This document shows, in pieces, positions 42,715-50,403 of a stretch of DNA of 64,000 bases. The position numbers and the translations under genes are program-made. The stretch spans positions 248,001-312,000 of the forward strand of contig CAZDWC010000001.1 in the NCBI GenBank assembly GCA_964509075.1. Reading direction: 5' to 3'. Source of the stretch: UBA7239 sp964509075. Its GTDB lineage: Bacteria > Pseudomonadota > Gammaproteobacteria > Pseudomonadales > UBA7239. How positions within the stretch are numbered: the first letter of the stretch is position 1; each line of letters starts with the position of its first letter. The notes under the pieces are model-generated. The model was not told the origin of the DNA. It did not search any database and saw nothing but the letters and a program-made list of their open reading frames with translations.

Positions 42715-43245
42715 ATGATGCAGGTGCCGCGGCAGCCAGCCGGTTTTACGCTGATCGAGCTCATGCTGGTGATCATGATCATCTGCGTGCTGGCGGTGTA
42801 TGCCCTGCCGCGCTTTGCCGATACCGGTGCCCAGGCCCAGCGTGTGGCCGTGCGCTCGATGGGCGGCAGTCTGGCCTCGGCCGTGACCATGGTGCGCGGG
42901 CAATGGCTGGTGCAGGGCGTGCGTGCAGCCCGGCAGGATCTTCCGGGCTTTGGTGCCGGTGATGTGGATGTGACCGCCGCAGGCTGGCCGGCCGGGCGCG
43001 AGGGCAATACCGGCCCTGCGATGACCACAGCCACCTGCATGGAATTGTGGCGCGCGCTGTTGCAGGGCACGCCACCGGCGGCGGCAGTCGGCGCCGGCAA
43101 CAGTGATTACGAGGTGCGCGCGGTGGACGATTTGCAAGGTGGAGCAGCGGACTGTCTTTATGTGTATCGACTGTCGCCTGCCAATCGCATCCGCTACGAC
43201 GCTGATCGCGGTGAGATCACCGTCGAGAATGATGATCGCGAGTGA
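42715..43245 (+). CDS. mshB: MSHA-type prepilin MshB
   Basis: 176 residues from the ATG at 42715; a GTG at 42712 and ATG at 42718 are equally possible. Leader ...QPAG then FTLIELMLVIMIICVLAVYALPRF: type IV prepilin cleavage after glycine with Glu5. The remainder is a minor-pilin head (SMGGSLASAVTMVRGQWLVQG ... LYVYRLSPANRIRYDADRGEITVENDDRE). First of an mshBACDOPQ-order series: size and order match the minor/major pilin genes of the mannose-sensitive haemagglutinin locus. A palindrome lies in its 5' region. Confidence 0.8.
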   Translation: MMQVPRQPAGFTLIELMLVIMIICVLAVYALPRFADTGAQAQRVAVRSMGGSLASAVTMVRGQWLVQGVRAARQDLPGFGAGDVDVTAAGWPAGREGNTGPAMTTATCMELWRALLQGTPPAAAVGAGNSDYEVRAVDDLQGGAADCLYVYRLSPANRIRYDADRGEITVENDDRE

Positions 43246-43328
43246 CGAACTAAAGAATTCTGGCCGCCGGTCGATAGAGGATGTGGTGACAGATAAACAT
43301 GACACAGTGCACAGGTGAGGAGAGCGTC

Positions 43329-43787
43329 ATGAAAGCAGTAAAGGCAGTGAAAGGGCAACAGGGTTTTACCATGATCGAGTTGATCATGGTGATTGTGATT
43401 CTCGGGGTGTTGGCAGCATTTGCCTTGCCGCGTTTTGCGGATCTGGGTGCAGATGCGCGCAGGGCCACCTTGAATGGAGCCATGGCGTCGGTGCGTTCGG
43501 CGTCTGCTATTGCGCATTCCGCTTTCTTGGCGGCAGGTACTTCGCCTGCAACCGTGAGTCTCGAAGGCACCACCATCAATATCGTCAACGGTTATCCGGC
43601 AGTGGGTGATATAGATAATGCCGCACAGTTGGAGGCAGCTGACTTTACAGCCACTGTGGTCGGTACAACGGTGACCTTTAGCCCGGCAGGAGTAACCACA
43701 GTAGCGAGTTGCTCTTTTACTTATACAGAGGCGGGTGCAGGTGGCTCGCCAGCAATTACGCTCGTCAGTGATTCAGACTGCTCTTGA
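43329..43787 (+). CDS. mshA: MSHA major pilin-like MshA
   Basis: 152 residues from the ATG at 43329 (gaggag 6 bases upstream). KAVKAVKGQQG then FTMIELIMVIVILGVLAAFALPRFADLGADARRATLNGAMASVRSASAIAHSAFLAAG: cleavage after glycine, Glu5, hydrophobic stalk and amphipathic helix of a type IVa pilin. The C-terminal half is a beta head with two cysteines (ASCSFTYTE ... SDSDCS) that could form the D-region disulfide. Proposed structural subunit of the MSHA pilus. Follows mshB by 83 bases and precedes mshC by 15. Confidence 0.82.
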   Translation: MKAVKAVKGQQGFTMIELIMVIVILGVLAAFALPRFADLGADARRATLNGAMASVRSASAIAHSAFLAAGTSPATVSLEGTTINIVNGYPAVGDIDNAAQLEAADFTATVVGTTVTFSPAGVTTVASCSFTYTEAGAGGSPAITLVSDSDCS

Positions 43788-43802
43788 TGTCTGGATAGCA
43801 GC

Positions 43803-44255
43803 ATGAAATGGCAACGCGGCTTCACCCTCACCGAACTGATCATGGTGATGGTGATGGCCGCAGTGCTGGCAGCGTTCGCGCTGCCGCGTTTTTTCAATGT
43901 TGCCGACTACCAGTCGCGTTTTGTTTATGACGAGCTGTTGTCTGCTGCGCGCTATGGTCATCAGTCGGCCGTGGCATCCGGTTGTTTTACGCGGCTTGTG
44001 GTGACTGCCAGCAGTTTTTCGTTGTTGCTGGATGACAACTGTGAGGCCGGCGGCGCAGCGAGTTTTGCTACTAAGCTGGTGCCGCACCCTGCGGGAGATA
44101 CTGAAGCATTCAACCAGACCGGCATTGCGGCCAGTGCAGGGCTTGCTGCAACAACTGTTACTTTTAATCCGAATGGTACCGCCAGTGCTGATGTGAATAT
44201 CGGCGCCGGCGGCCATGTCATCACCGTGGTGGCGGCGACGGGTTATGTGTACTGA
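43803..44255 (+). CDS. mshC: MSHA pilin-like MshC
   Basis: 150 residues. Short leader KWQRG then FTLTELIMVMVMAAVLAAFALPRFFNVADYQSRFVYDELLSAARYGHQSAVASGC: processed prepilin with Glu5. Two cysteines (SGCFTR and DDNCEAGG) suggest a head disulfide. The order after mshA fits mshC, a minor pilin. The ribosome site is weak, consistent with coupling to the preceding gene. Followed by repeat element B. Confidence 0.8.
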   Translation: MKWQRGFTLTELIMVMVMAAVLAAFALPRFFNVADYQSRFVYDELLSAARYGHQSAVASGCFTRLVVTASSFSLLLDDNCEAGGAASFATKLVPHPAGDTEAFNQTGIAASAGLAATTVTFNPNGTASADVNIGAGGHVITVVAATGYVY

Positions 44256-44273
44256 CCTCTCTCACCCGGCAAA

Positions 44274-44422
44274 CCCTCACCCGGCGCTTCGCGCCACCCT
44301 CTCCCCCAAGGGGAGAGGGGGTTGTGGCGTCGAGTCCGATCTTCCCTCTCCCGTTTACGGGAGAGGGTGCCCCGCAGGGGCGGGTGAGGGTTTGATGGGT
44401 GGCGCGAAGCGCCGGGTGAGGG
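44274..44422. repeat. Palindromic repeat, copy B, overlapping the mshD start
   Basis: 149 bases. Outer 26-base terminal inverted repeats are perfect (44274-44299 and 44397-44422), beginning ccctcacccggcgcttcgcg. Inside are two more nested stems (ctctccccc/gggggagag-like and ccctctcccg/cgggagaggg). The right arm includes codons of the mshD leader; the candidate ATG at 44395 lies at its edge and the GTG at 44416 inside it. Confidence 0.9.
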
Positions 44423-44874
44423 CGACTCAACGCGGCGTCACACTGGTGGAGCTGGTGATCACCATCGTCATCATCAGCATCGTTGCCGTGGGCTTGTTGA
44501 AAGCACAGGCCATGATTGTGCAGCGCAGTGCGGATCCGATGCTAGAGCGCCAGGCGCTGGCGATTGCCGAATCCTATCTCGAGGAAATCACTGCCAAGCC
44601 GTTTGCGGATCCCGACAGCTGTCCTGCAGTGCCCGGCGCGGGCGGGCGAGCCAATTTCAGTGCGGCGTGTCATTACCACGGTTTGAGTGGCGCGCCGGCA
44701 GACCAGTTCGGCAATGCACTCGGGCTGGCCGGCTATGTTGTCAACGTGAGTGTTGGGCGTGCTGCGTTGGACACCATTGCGGATACTGCTGCGCTGTTGG
44801 TGACGGTGACGGTGACCGATCCGTTGGGACGCACATTGAGGCTGAGTGCCTACCGCGCACAGGGAGCGGGCTGA
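44395..44874 (+). CDS. mshD: MSHA pilin-like MshD with repeat-derived leader
   Basis: 159 residues from the ATG at 44395 (gaggg four bases upstream, also repeat-derived); a GTG at 44416 is the alternative. MGGAKRRVRATQRG then VTLVELVITIVIISIVAVGLLKAQAMIVQRSADPMLERQALAIAESYLEEI: cleavage after glycine, with valine rather than phenylalanine at +1 and Glu5 present. The start and first eight leader codons lie within repeat copy B. The head has two cysteines (SCPAVPG ... SAACHYHG). Position and sequence (YLEEITAKPF) fit MshD. Confidence 0.78.
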   Translation: MGGAKRRVRATQRGVTLVELVITIVIISIVAVGLLKAQAMIVQRSADPMLERQALAIAESYLEEITAKPFADPDSCPAVPGAGGRANFSAACHYHGLSGAPADQFGNALGLAGYVVNVSVGRAALDTIADTAALLVTVTVTDPLGRTLRLSAYRAQGAG

Positions 44875-45641
44875 TGCGCGGGCAGCAGGCGGGATTCACG
44901 CTGATTGAGCTGGTGATGGTGATTCTTCTGATAGGCATTTTGTCGGTGTCCACCGGCATGATGTTCGCCTCGCCGATGCGCAGTTATGTCGATGTCAGCC
45001 GCCGCGCACAATTGGTGAATGAAGCGGATACCGCCCTGCGTCTGATGCAGCGCGAATTGCGCGGTGCCCTGCCGAACAGTATCAGCATTGTCGGCAACAC
45101 CATCACCTTCCTGCCCGTTCGCTATGCTGGTCGCTACCGCGCCAACGGCAGCGGCGCGCTCGATTTCACCACCGCGGCTGCCAGTTTTGCCGTGTTCGAC
45201 AACGCAGTGCCCGATCCCGCCGGCAGTCGCCTTGCGATATTTCCCGTCAATACAGCGCAGCTGTATCTCAGCGATGCAGCCATCACCCTGGCCGGCAGTG
45301 GCAGTATCACCCCGACGACGACTGCATTGACCAAAACCGATGCTGCGGAGGATGTCATTACCTTGTCTCCGTCATTCCTGTTTGCACAGTCGTCACCGGA
45401 GCAGCGTTTCTATCTGGTGGATGATGCAGTGAGTTATGTGTGCAATACCGGCACAGGCGAGATTACGCGTAGCCAGGGAGGAGCCAATGCACTGCTCGTG
45501 CAGTTGGTGAACAGTTGCCAGTTCAGTTACAGCGCAGGCACGGCCAGTCGCCATGCGCTGGTCAGTTTGAAACTGGCATTGAGCGACAGTGGCGAAACGG
45601 TGACTTTGCTGGAGCAGGTGCATGTTGATAACGCGCCGTGA
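44874..45641 (+). CDS. mshO: MSHA pilin-like MshO
   Basis: 255 residues. ATG overlaps the mshD stop by one base (tgatg). MRGQQAG then FTLIELVMVILLIGILSVSTGMMFASPMRSYVDVSRRAQLVNEADTALRLMQRELRGALPNS is a prepilin/PilW-like N-terminus; the large beta head includes VRYAGRYRANGSGALDFTTA and a disulfide pair (YVCNTGTG, NSCQFSYS). Length and order match MshO, the largest minor pilin of the series. Copy C of the repeat follows two bases after the stop. Confidence 0.82.
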   Translation: MRGQQAGFTLIELVMVILLIGILSVSTGMMFASPMRSYVDVSRRAQLVNEADTALRLMQRELRGALPNSISIVGNTITFLPVRYAGRYRANGSGALDFTTAAASFAVFDNAVPDPAGSRLAIFPVNTAQLYLSDAAITLAGSGSITPTTTALTKTDAAEDVITLSPSFLFAQSSPEQRFYLVDDAVSYVCNTGTGEITRSQGGANALLVQLVNSCQFSYSAGTASRHALVSLKLALSDSGETVTLLEQVHVDNAP

Positions 45642-45643
45642 TT

Positions 45644-45761
45644 GCCCTCACCCGCCCCTGCGGGGCACCCTCTCCCCTCGGGGGAGAGGGCTTGGTGGTG
45701 GCAGTTCGACCTTCCCTCTCCCGTTCACGGGAGAGGGTGCCCCGCAGGGGCGGGTGAGGGC
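45644..45761. repeat. Palindromic repeat, copy C, with perfect 33-base ends
   Basis: 118 bases with perfect 33-base terminal inverted repeats (45644-45676 and 45729-45761), beginning gccctcacccgcccctgcgg. The centre contains gggggagaggg and ccctctcccg. It separates mshO and the mshP-like gene and resembles copies A and B. No open frame. Confidence 0.92.
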
Positions 45762-45771
45762 CTATGAATGG

Positions 45772-46191
45772 GTGAAGGTAGGAAGAACCTCCCAACGCGG
45801 CTTCACGCTCGTGATGGCGCTGTTTCTGGTGGTCGTCGGCGCCTTGATCGTGCAATTCATGTTGCGCATGAGTGCGGTGCAAATCGGGGGCAATGATCTC
45901 GCCCTGCAAGGCGCACGCGCGTGGCAGGCTGCAAATGCCGGGGCGGAATGGGGTGTGCATCAGGTCACCGTCAGCAACAGTTGTGCAGCGAGCACGCCGG
46001 TGGCGTTGGGCGCAGCATCCGGCCTCGCTGGGTTTACCGTCACGGTGACTTGCAACAGTACGGCATACAGTGAGGGCGGCACGCCGGTGACGTTGTATCA
46101 GATTGCCAGTTCGGCACATGAGGGAATATTAGGCATAACACCGGACTACGCTTACAGACAGGTTCAAGTAACGGTGGCGCGACAACCATGA
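45772..46191 (+). CDS. mshP: MSHA biogenesis protein MshP-like
   Basis: About 139 residues from the GTG at 45772; GTG at 45754, inside the repeat, is the alternative. MKVGRTSQRG then FTLVMALFLVVVGALIVQFMLRMSAVQIGGNDLALQGARAWQAANAGAEWGVHQV: a PilX/MshP-like N-terminus with one membrane helix, lacking the usual Glu5 (Met at that position). The head has two cysteines (SNSCAAS, VTCNSTA). Overlaps mshQ by four bases (atga). The start is close to repeat copy C, so translation initiation may rely on repeat-derived sequence. Confidence 0.75.
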   Translation: MKVGRTSQRGFTLVMALFLVVVGALIVQFMLRMSAVQIGGNDLALQGARAWQAANAGAEWGVHQVTVSNSCAASTPVALGAASGLAGFTVTVTCNSTAYSEGGTPVTLYQIASSAHEGILGITPDYAYRQVQVTVARQP

Positions 46192-49100
46192 AAAAATTAC
46201 TGCTTGGTTTTGCACTGATTGCGTTGGGTATGGCCAGTGGGGCGTGGGCCGGAAATAACACGCTGAATGTCACCACTGCTCCGCCGGCTACTGCAAGCGT
46301 GAATACGTCGTTTACCGTCGCGGCTGAATTGCGTTATGTCTTTCCGAATGACTGCGGCAACCGTGTGCGCGTGTATGTGTCTTCCGGAAGTTGCAGTGGC
46401 GGTTCGGCGTCGTGGGTGGGTAGTACCTGGAAATGCGACAACAGCGAGCTGGCTGCTGTTTCATATTCCATAACGATGGCAGCAACAGCAACAGCGGCTT
46501 GTGTGATAAAGGTGGAAGGCACGGATACCAATGTCGCCAACGGCGCACCGCCGACACAAACTTATACGGTTTATTTTCCCAGGACACTCGCGTTTACGCC
46601 CACTACACCCGCAGGTGCAGGCACTACTGCCACATTGACTTCAACAGCTTCCGTTGGGGCAGGAACGAAAACCTACAGCTCCAGCACGCCGGCAGTATGC
46701 ACGGTGAGCGGTACAACCGTAACTTATATAGCGGGCGGAACATGCAGCTTGACGGCATCCATTGCCAGCGACGGAATTTATGCGCCGGTATCCACCTCAG
46801 CGAATGTCACGGTGACAGCGTTCAGTCAGCTGACAATTTCGTCTGCGGCATCTGCAAGCATGTGCAGCAGTGGTATCGATGTCACTATCGCGGGAGCCAA
46901 TGGCGCAGGTGCCACCGTGACGTCTTACACGGGCACGATTACGCTGAGCACATCCACCGGTCATGGTACCTGGAGCAAGAAAACAGCGAGCGGTACTTTG
47001 ACGGCGGGCAGCGATACCGGCGCGGCAACGTATACCATGGTTGCCGGTGACAGCGGCGATGCGGTGTTGACACTCACGGATACGCATCCCGAATCACTGA
47101 CCATCACAGCGAGCGATGCGGCCAACGGGCTGAGTAAAACTTCCAGTTCGATTACGTTCAGCGCGACATCGCCGTGCAAGTTGGTGGTATCGGCTTCCAC
47201 CAGCGCCACCACCTGTGCGGCGTTGCCGGTGACAGTAAGTGCTACCGATGCCGGCGGTACCTTGTTGCCGTATTACACCGGCACGGTGAGTATCTCTACC
47301 TCCACCGGTCACGGCAACTGGGCCAAAACCACGGCGAGCGGCACGTTGACGGGCGGCAGCAGCGACAACGGCGCCGCCAGTTACGGATTTGTAACAGCGG
47401 ATGCCGGCGATACGGTTTTTGGTCTGACAAACACGCATGCAGATGACCTGACAATCACGGCCAGTGACGGCACCTTGACTGTGACGTCATCCACCATCAG
47501 TTTTCGTGACAACGCCTTTGTGATCAGCGCCGCCAGCAGCGATGTAGTGGCGGGGCGCAACCATGCATTCACCGCGACGATGATGACGCGCAGCGGTACG
47601 GGTGGTGCAGATTGCACGGCGAACGCCGCCTACACCGGCAGCAAAGACCTGAAAGCCTGGATCACGCGTGATGGTGCCGACCCTTCCGGCACTGCACCGA
47701 GCATCGGTGCGGTATCCCTGCCGAGCAGTGTGCCGGGAAGCAACAACCTGAGCGGCGTGACATTCAGCAGTGGCGTGTACAGTTTCAACCTGTCGACGAC
47801 GGATGTTGGCAAATATGCCATCAACCTTCGCGATGACAGCGGTGCTTTCACTACCAGTGTGATCAATGGCAGCAGCAGTACCTATGTGGTGCGGCCTTTC
47901 GGTTTTGCCATCAATACAGGCGCCGGATCGACGGCTGCTGATCACACGGGTACTGCCTTCAAAAAAGCGGGTGCCAGTTTTTCCACCACGGTTACGGCTG
48001 TGCAATACGACAGCAATGATGACACGGCTGACAGTAACGGTGTGCCAGACAGCGGTGCCGATCTCACCAATAATTCGGCGACGGCGTCATTCAATGCCAG
48101 CACCTCGCTCACGCATACCTTGGCGTTGCCGTCAGGCGGTGCTGCGGGTACATTGAGTGGTGGTGGCGCTTTGACCGGCTTCAGCAGTGGTGCGAAGACG
48201 GTGAGTCTCAGTTACAGCGAAGTCGGCATCATCAATCTCGCTGCGAGCAGTACCAATTATCTCGGTGGTGGCACCAACGTGACGGGTTCGCAGTTGAATG
48301 TCGGGCGTTTCTATCCGGATCACTTTGCTGCCAGTGGCGGCATCATTTCACCTTTCTGCACCGCCAACACAGACTTCACCTACATGGGGCAACCGTTTGA
48401 CGTGGATGTCACGCTCACAGCGCAAAACAGCAGCAATGCCACCACCGCAAATTACACGGGAAATTTTGCGTTTCTTGATCTCGTTGATGATGACGGCAAT
48501 CCTGCTGACAACAACGACGTCAATTTTGTTGCGGCCAATGCGCCGCCCACACCGGTCACATCGCTAACATCGCGACTGACGGTCAACAGCAGCAGTGGCA
48601 GCTGGAACAACGGCAGCGCCAGCGTCAGTTCTACATTGACACTGGCACGCGCTGCGACGGCAGACGGCCCGTACAACAGTTTTCATGCGGGCATGGCACC
48701 ACAGGATTCCGACGGCGTGACACTGGCAACATCTGCACTGAATCTCGACAGTGATGCCAACAGCACGAGCGATGCTCTGTCGCTGGGCAGCATGGCTCTG
48801 CGCTATGGTCGTTTCGCACTCGATAATGCCGTGGGTTCCGAGTTGTCTGCGCTGGCCGTACCAGCGCGGTTTGAATATTACGCCGGCAGTACAGCCGGGT
48901 TTGCCATCAACAGCGATGATGACATCGGTTGTTCTGCAGCTTCGCTGGCGAGCGGCGATTTCACGCTGTCTGGCTGGACAGGTAGTGGTGCTGCGCCCGG
49001 TCTCACGGCAGCCAGTGGCAGCACGGATGGTCAAATGGATCTCACACTCGCTGCGCCCGGTAGCGGCAATGGTGGCACGTTGACACTCACCGGTTCCGGC

Positions 49101-49232
49101 ATAGCTGCCTGGTTGCAATTCAATTGGGATGGTAGCGATGCTGATGATGAGCCACCCACAGCACAGGCTGTGTTCGGCATCAATCCCGGCAGTGCGCCGG
49201 TGATTTATCGCCGCGAAGGTTTTCGTAATTAA
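46188..49232 (+). CDS. mshQ: MSHA biogenesis protein MshQ-like, DUF6701
   Basis: 1014 residues. Signal peptide KKLLLGFALIALGMASGAWA. Residues about 30-210 are Ser/Thr-rich. Two Ig-like tandem domains follow at about 218-325 and 328-440, each with a core such as YTGTITLSTSTGHGTWSKKTASGTLTAG. From about 565 the DUF6701 domain typical of MshQ runs to the C-terminus (VRPFGFAINTGA, RFYPDHFAASGGIISPFCTAN, PFDVDVTLTAQN, VFGINPGSAPVIYRREGFRN). The C-terminal RREGFRN is usual. Last gene of the pilus series; predicted pilus-associated or surface protein. The LamG-like domain of some MshQ proteins is not obvious here. Confidence 0.83.
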   Translation: MKKLLLGFALIALGMASGAWAGNNTLNVTTAPPATASVNTSFTVAAELRYVFPNDCGNRVRVYVSSGSCSGGSASWVGSTWKCDNSELAAVSYSITMAATATAACVIKVEGTDTNVANGAPPTQTYTVYFPRTLAFTPTTPAGAGTTATLTSTASVGAGTKTYSSSTPAVCTVSGTTVTYIAGGTCSLTASIASDGIYAPVSTSANVTVTAFSQLTISSAASASMCSSGIDVTIAGANGAGATVTSYTGTITLSTSTGHGTWSKKTASGTLTAGSDTGAATYTMVAGDSGDAVLTLTDTHPESLTITASDAANGLSKTSSSITFSATSPCKLVVSASTSATTCAALPVTVSATDAGGTLLPYYTGTVSISTSTGHGNWAKTTASGTLTGGSSDNGAASYGFVTADAGDTVFGLTNTHADDLTITASDGTLTVTSSTISFRDNAFVISAASSDVVAGRNHAFTATMMTRSGTGGADCTANAAYTGSKDLKAWITRDGADPSGTAPSIGAVSLPSSVPGSNNLSGVTFSSGVYSFNLSTTDVGKYAINLRDDSGAFTTSVINGSSSTYVVRPFGFAINTGAGSTAADHTGTAFKKAGASFSTTVTAVQYDSNDDTADSNGVPDSGADLTNNSATASFNASTSLTHTLALPSGGAAGTLSGGGALTGFSSGAKTVSLSYSEVGIINLAASSTNYLGGGTNVTGSQLNVGRFYPDHFAASGGIISPFCTANTDFTYMGQPFDVDVTLTAQNSSNATTANYTGNFAFLDLVDDDGNPADNNDVNFVAANAPPTPVTSLTSRLTVNSSSGSWNNGSASVSSTLTLARAATADGPYNSFHAGMAPQDSDGVTLATSALNLDSDANSTSDALSLGSMALRYGRFALDNAVGSELSALAVPARFEYYAGSTAGFAINSDDDIGCSAASLASGDFTLSGWTGSGAAPGLTAASGSTDGQMDLTLAAPGSGNGGTLTLTGSGIAAWLQFNWDGSDADDEPPTAQAVFGINPGSAPVIYRREGFRN

Positions 49233-49256
49233 TTGCGATGGCGTAAACAAAAAAGC

Positions 49257-49295
49257 AAAAAAGGGGTCAGACCCAGCGGGTCTGACCCCTTTTTT
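49257..49295 (+). terminator. Strong bidirectional terminator after mshQ
   Basis: aaaaaaggggtcagaccc - three-base loop - gggtctgacccctttttt, an 18-base perfect stem flanked by A- and T-runs. Ends both mshQ (+) and, in the other direction, the yajG-like gene (stop at 49314). This sequence type is a widely seen dispersed terminator-like repeat. Confidence 0.92.
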
Positions 49296-49313
49296 CTGTG
49301 GAGCGTGAAAAAA

Positions 49314-49925
49314 CTATCGCGCCATGAAACGCTGCAGTTTGTTGTCGATGAAAATCTGCGTGATGGCCTGGCTGATGGTCTCGTTCACCATGCGCTGGTT
49401 GCCGGAGGTGGTGCCCATCACCGCAACCTGCTCGCTGCGCTGGCTGGCATATTCGCCGGTGTAGGTTTCCGTGCCCATTTCCACGCGCACACCCACGCGG
49501 CATTTTACTGTCACATTGCCACCCACTGTTGTTTCCGGGCGTACGTAGTCGATATCGATCACCTGAATTTCCATGCTCGCCATATTGCTGTTGCCAAGCG
49601 AAGACTGCACGGCAGCAAAATCCCAGCTCTGCAGCACGGAAACGGCTTCCTGTGTAATCGAGCGCTCCATGCCGGAATCGGTGGTGAGGTTGGAAGACTG
49701 GTAGAGCCCGCCGCGGTTGCCCAGCGTGGTATTGCTGCGCAGGTCGCGGGTGGTGACGGTGATGGAGCGGCCGTGGCCGATCGGCATCGCCGGCACTTTA
49801 AGGTCGGGGCGCACGACGATGGTTTGCGGGCTCAGCGCGCAGGCACTGAGCAACGCAGCACACGCAATCAGCATCAAGGGTTTGATGCGGGATGTGACAA
49901 GAGGGAAACGGATACGGTTCAGCAT
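49314..49925 (-). CDS. YajG-family lipoprotein
   Basis: 203 residues. Lipoprotein signal MLNRIRFPLVTSRIKPLMLIACAALLSACAL with the lipobox LSAC; conserved YajG-like core ALSPQTIVVRPDLKVPAMPIGHGRSITVTTRDLRSNTTLGNR, MERSITQEAVSVLQSWDF and the tail QITQIFIDNKLQRFM. Outer-membrane-bound by signal; function uncharacterised. Three bases separate it from the copper chaperone gene upstream, so they are one unit. Confidence 0.85.
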   Translation of the reverse strand: MLNRIRFPLVTSRIKPLMLIACAALLSACALSPQTIVVRPDLKVPAMPIGHGRSITVTTRDLRSNTTLGNRGGLYQSSNLTTDSGMERSITQEAVSVLQSWDFAAVQSSLGNSNMASMEIQVIDIDYVRPETTVGGNVTVKCRVGVRVEMGTETYTGEYASQRSEQVAVMGTTSGNQRMVNETISQAITQIFIDNKLQRFMAR

Positions 49926-49928
49926 GAT

Positions 49929-50390
49929 TTACTCCTCATGAACGGATTTGACCGGCAGCTGCGCATGATACGTGCTCTGGTCGGCAAAAGTAAAAACAAG
50001 TTCAACTGTCGCGCCGGCTTTCAGTGCGGGTGTGATATCCAGCAGCATCACATGGTAGCTGCCGGGTGAAAATCGCAGGTCGCTGTTCGCAGGCAAGGTG
50101 AGGCCGCCCTCGATCTTCTGCATGCGCATGCGGCCTTCGCTGTGGATGTGCTGGTGCAGCTCGCAGTTTCGGGCAATTTCTGTGGCGCAGCGCACGCCAG
50201 TCAGTTGCTGTGGATTGCTGCTGTTGTTGTGCAGGGTCAGGAAAGCGGCAGCATTGCCGGCACCCGGAGCTGGTTCGCGCACCCAGCTGTCGCGACTGCT
50301 GATGGGGGCTTCCCCGGCGTGTACGGCGCTGGCAAACAGTGTTGCCATGAACAGTGCGCGATGAGGGACGAGATGTTTCATTAATGCCAT
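49929..50390 (-). CDS. Periplasmic copper chaperone PCu(A)C
   Basis: 153 residues from the ATG at 50390, with an internal ATG at 50381 as alternative. Signal peptide HLVPHRALFMATLFASAVHA. Beta-sandwich with the copper motif ELHQHI ... MRMQKIEG ... GSYHVMLLDI: the His, Met, His and Met ligands of the HX10MX21HXM pattern are visible. It delivers Cu(I) to cytochrome oxidase assembly and can associate with copper importers. Overlaps no gene; the LapD gene is 13 bases upstream on the same strand. Extra histidines (LHQHIHSEG) sit next to the first ligand. Confidence 0.9.
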   Translation of the reverse strand: MALMKHLVPHRALFMATLFASAVHAGEAPISSRDSWVREPAPGAGNAAAFLTLHNNSSNPQQLTGVRCATEIARNCELHQHIHSEGRMRMQKIEGGLTLPANSDLRFSPGSYHVMLLDITPALKAGATVELVFTFADQSTYHAQLPVKSVHEE

Positions 50391-50403
50391 GTGTATCGGT
50401 CAC

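Noticed and set aside
44274..45761. Insertion sequence with transposase
   Set aside because: The repeat elements have no open frame and no transposase; they are non-autonomous palindromes only.
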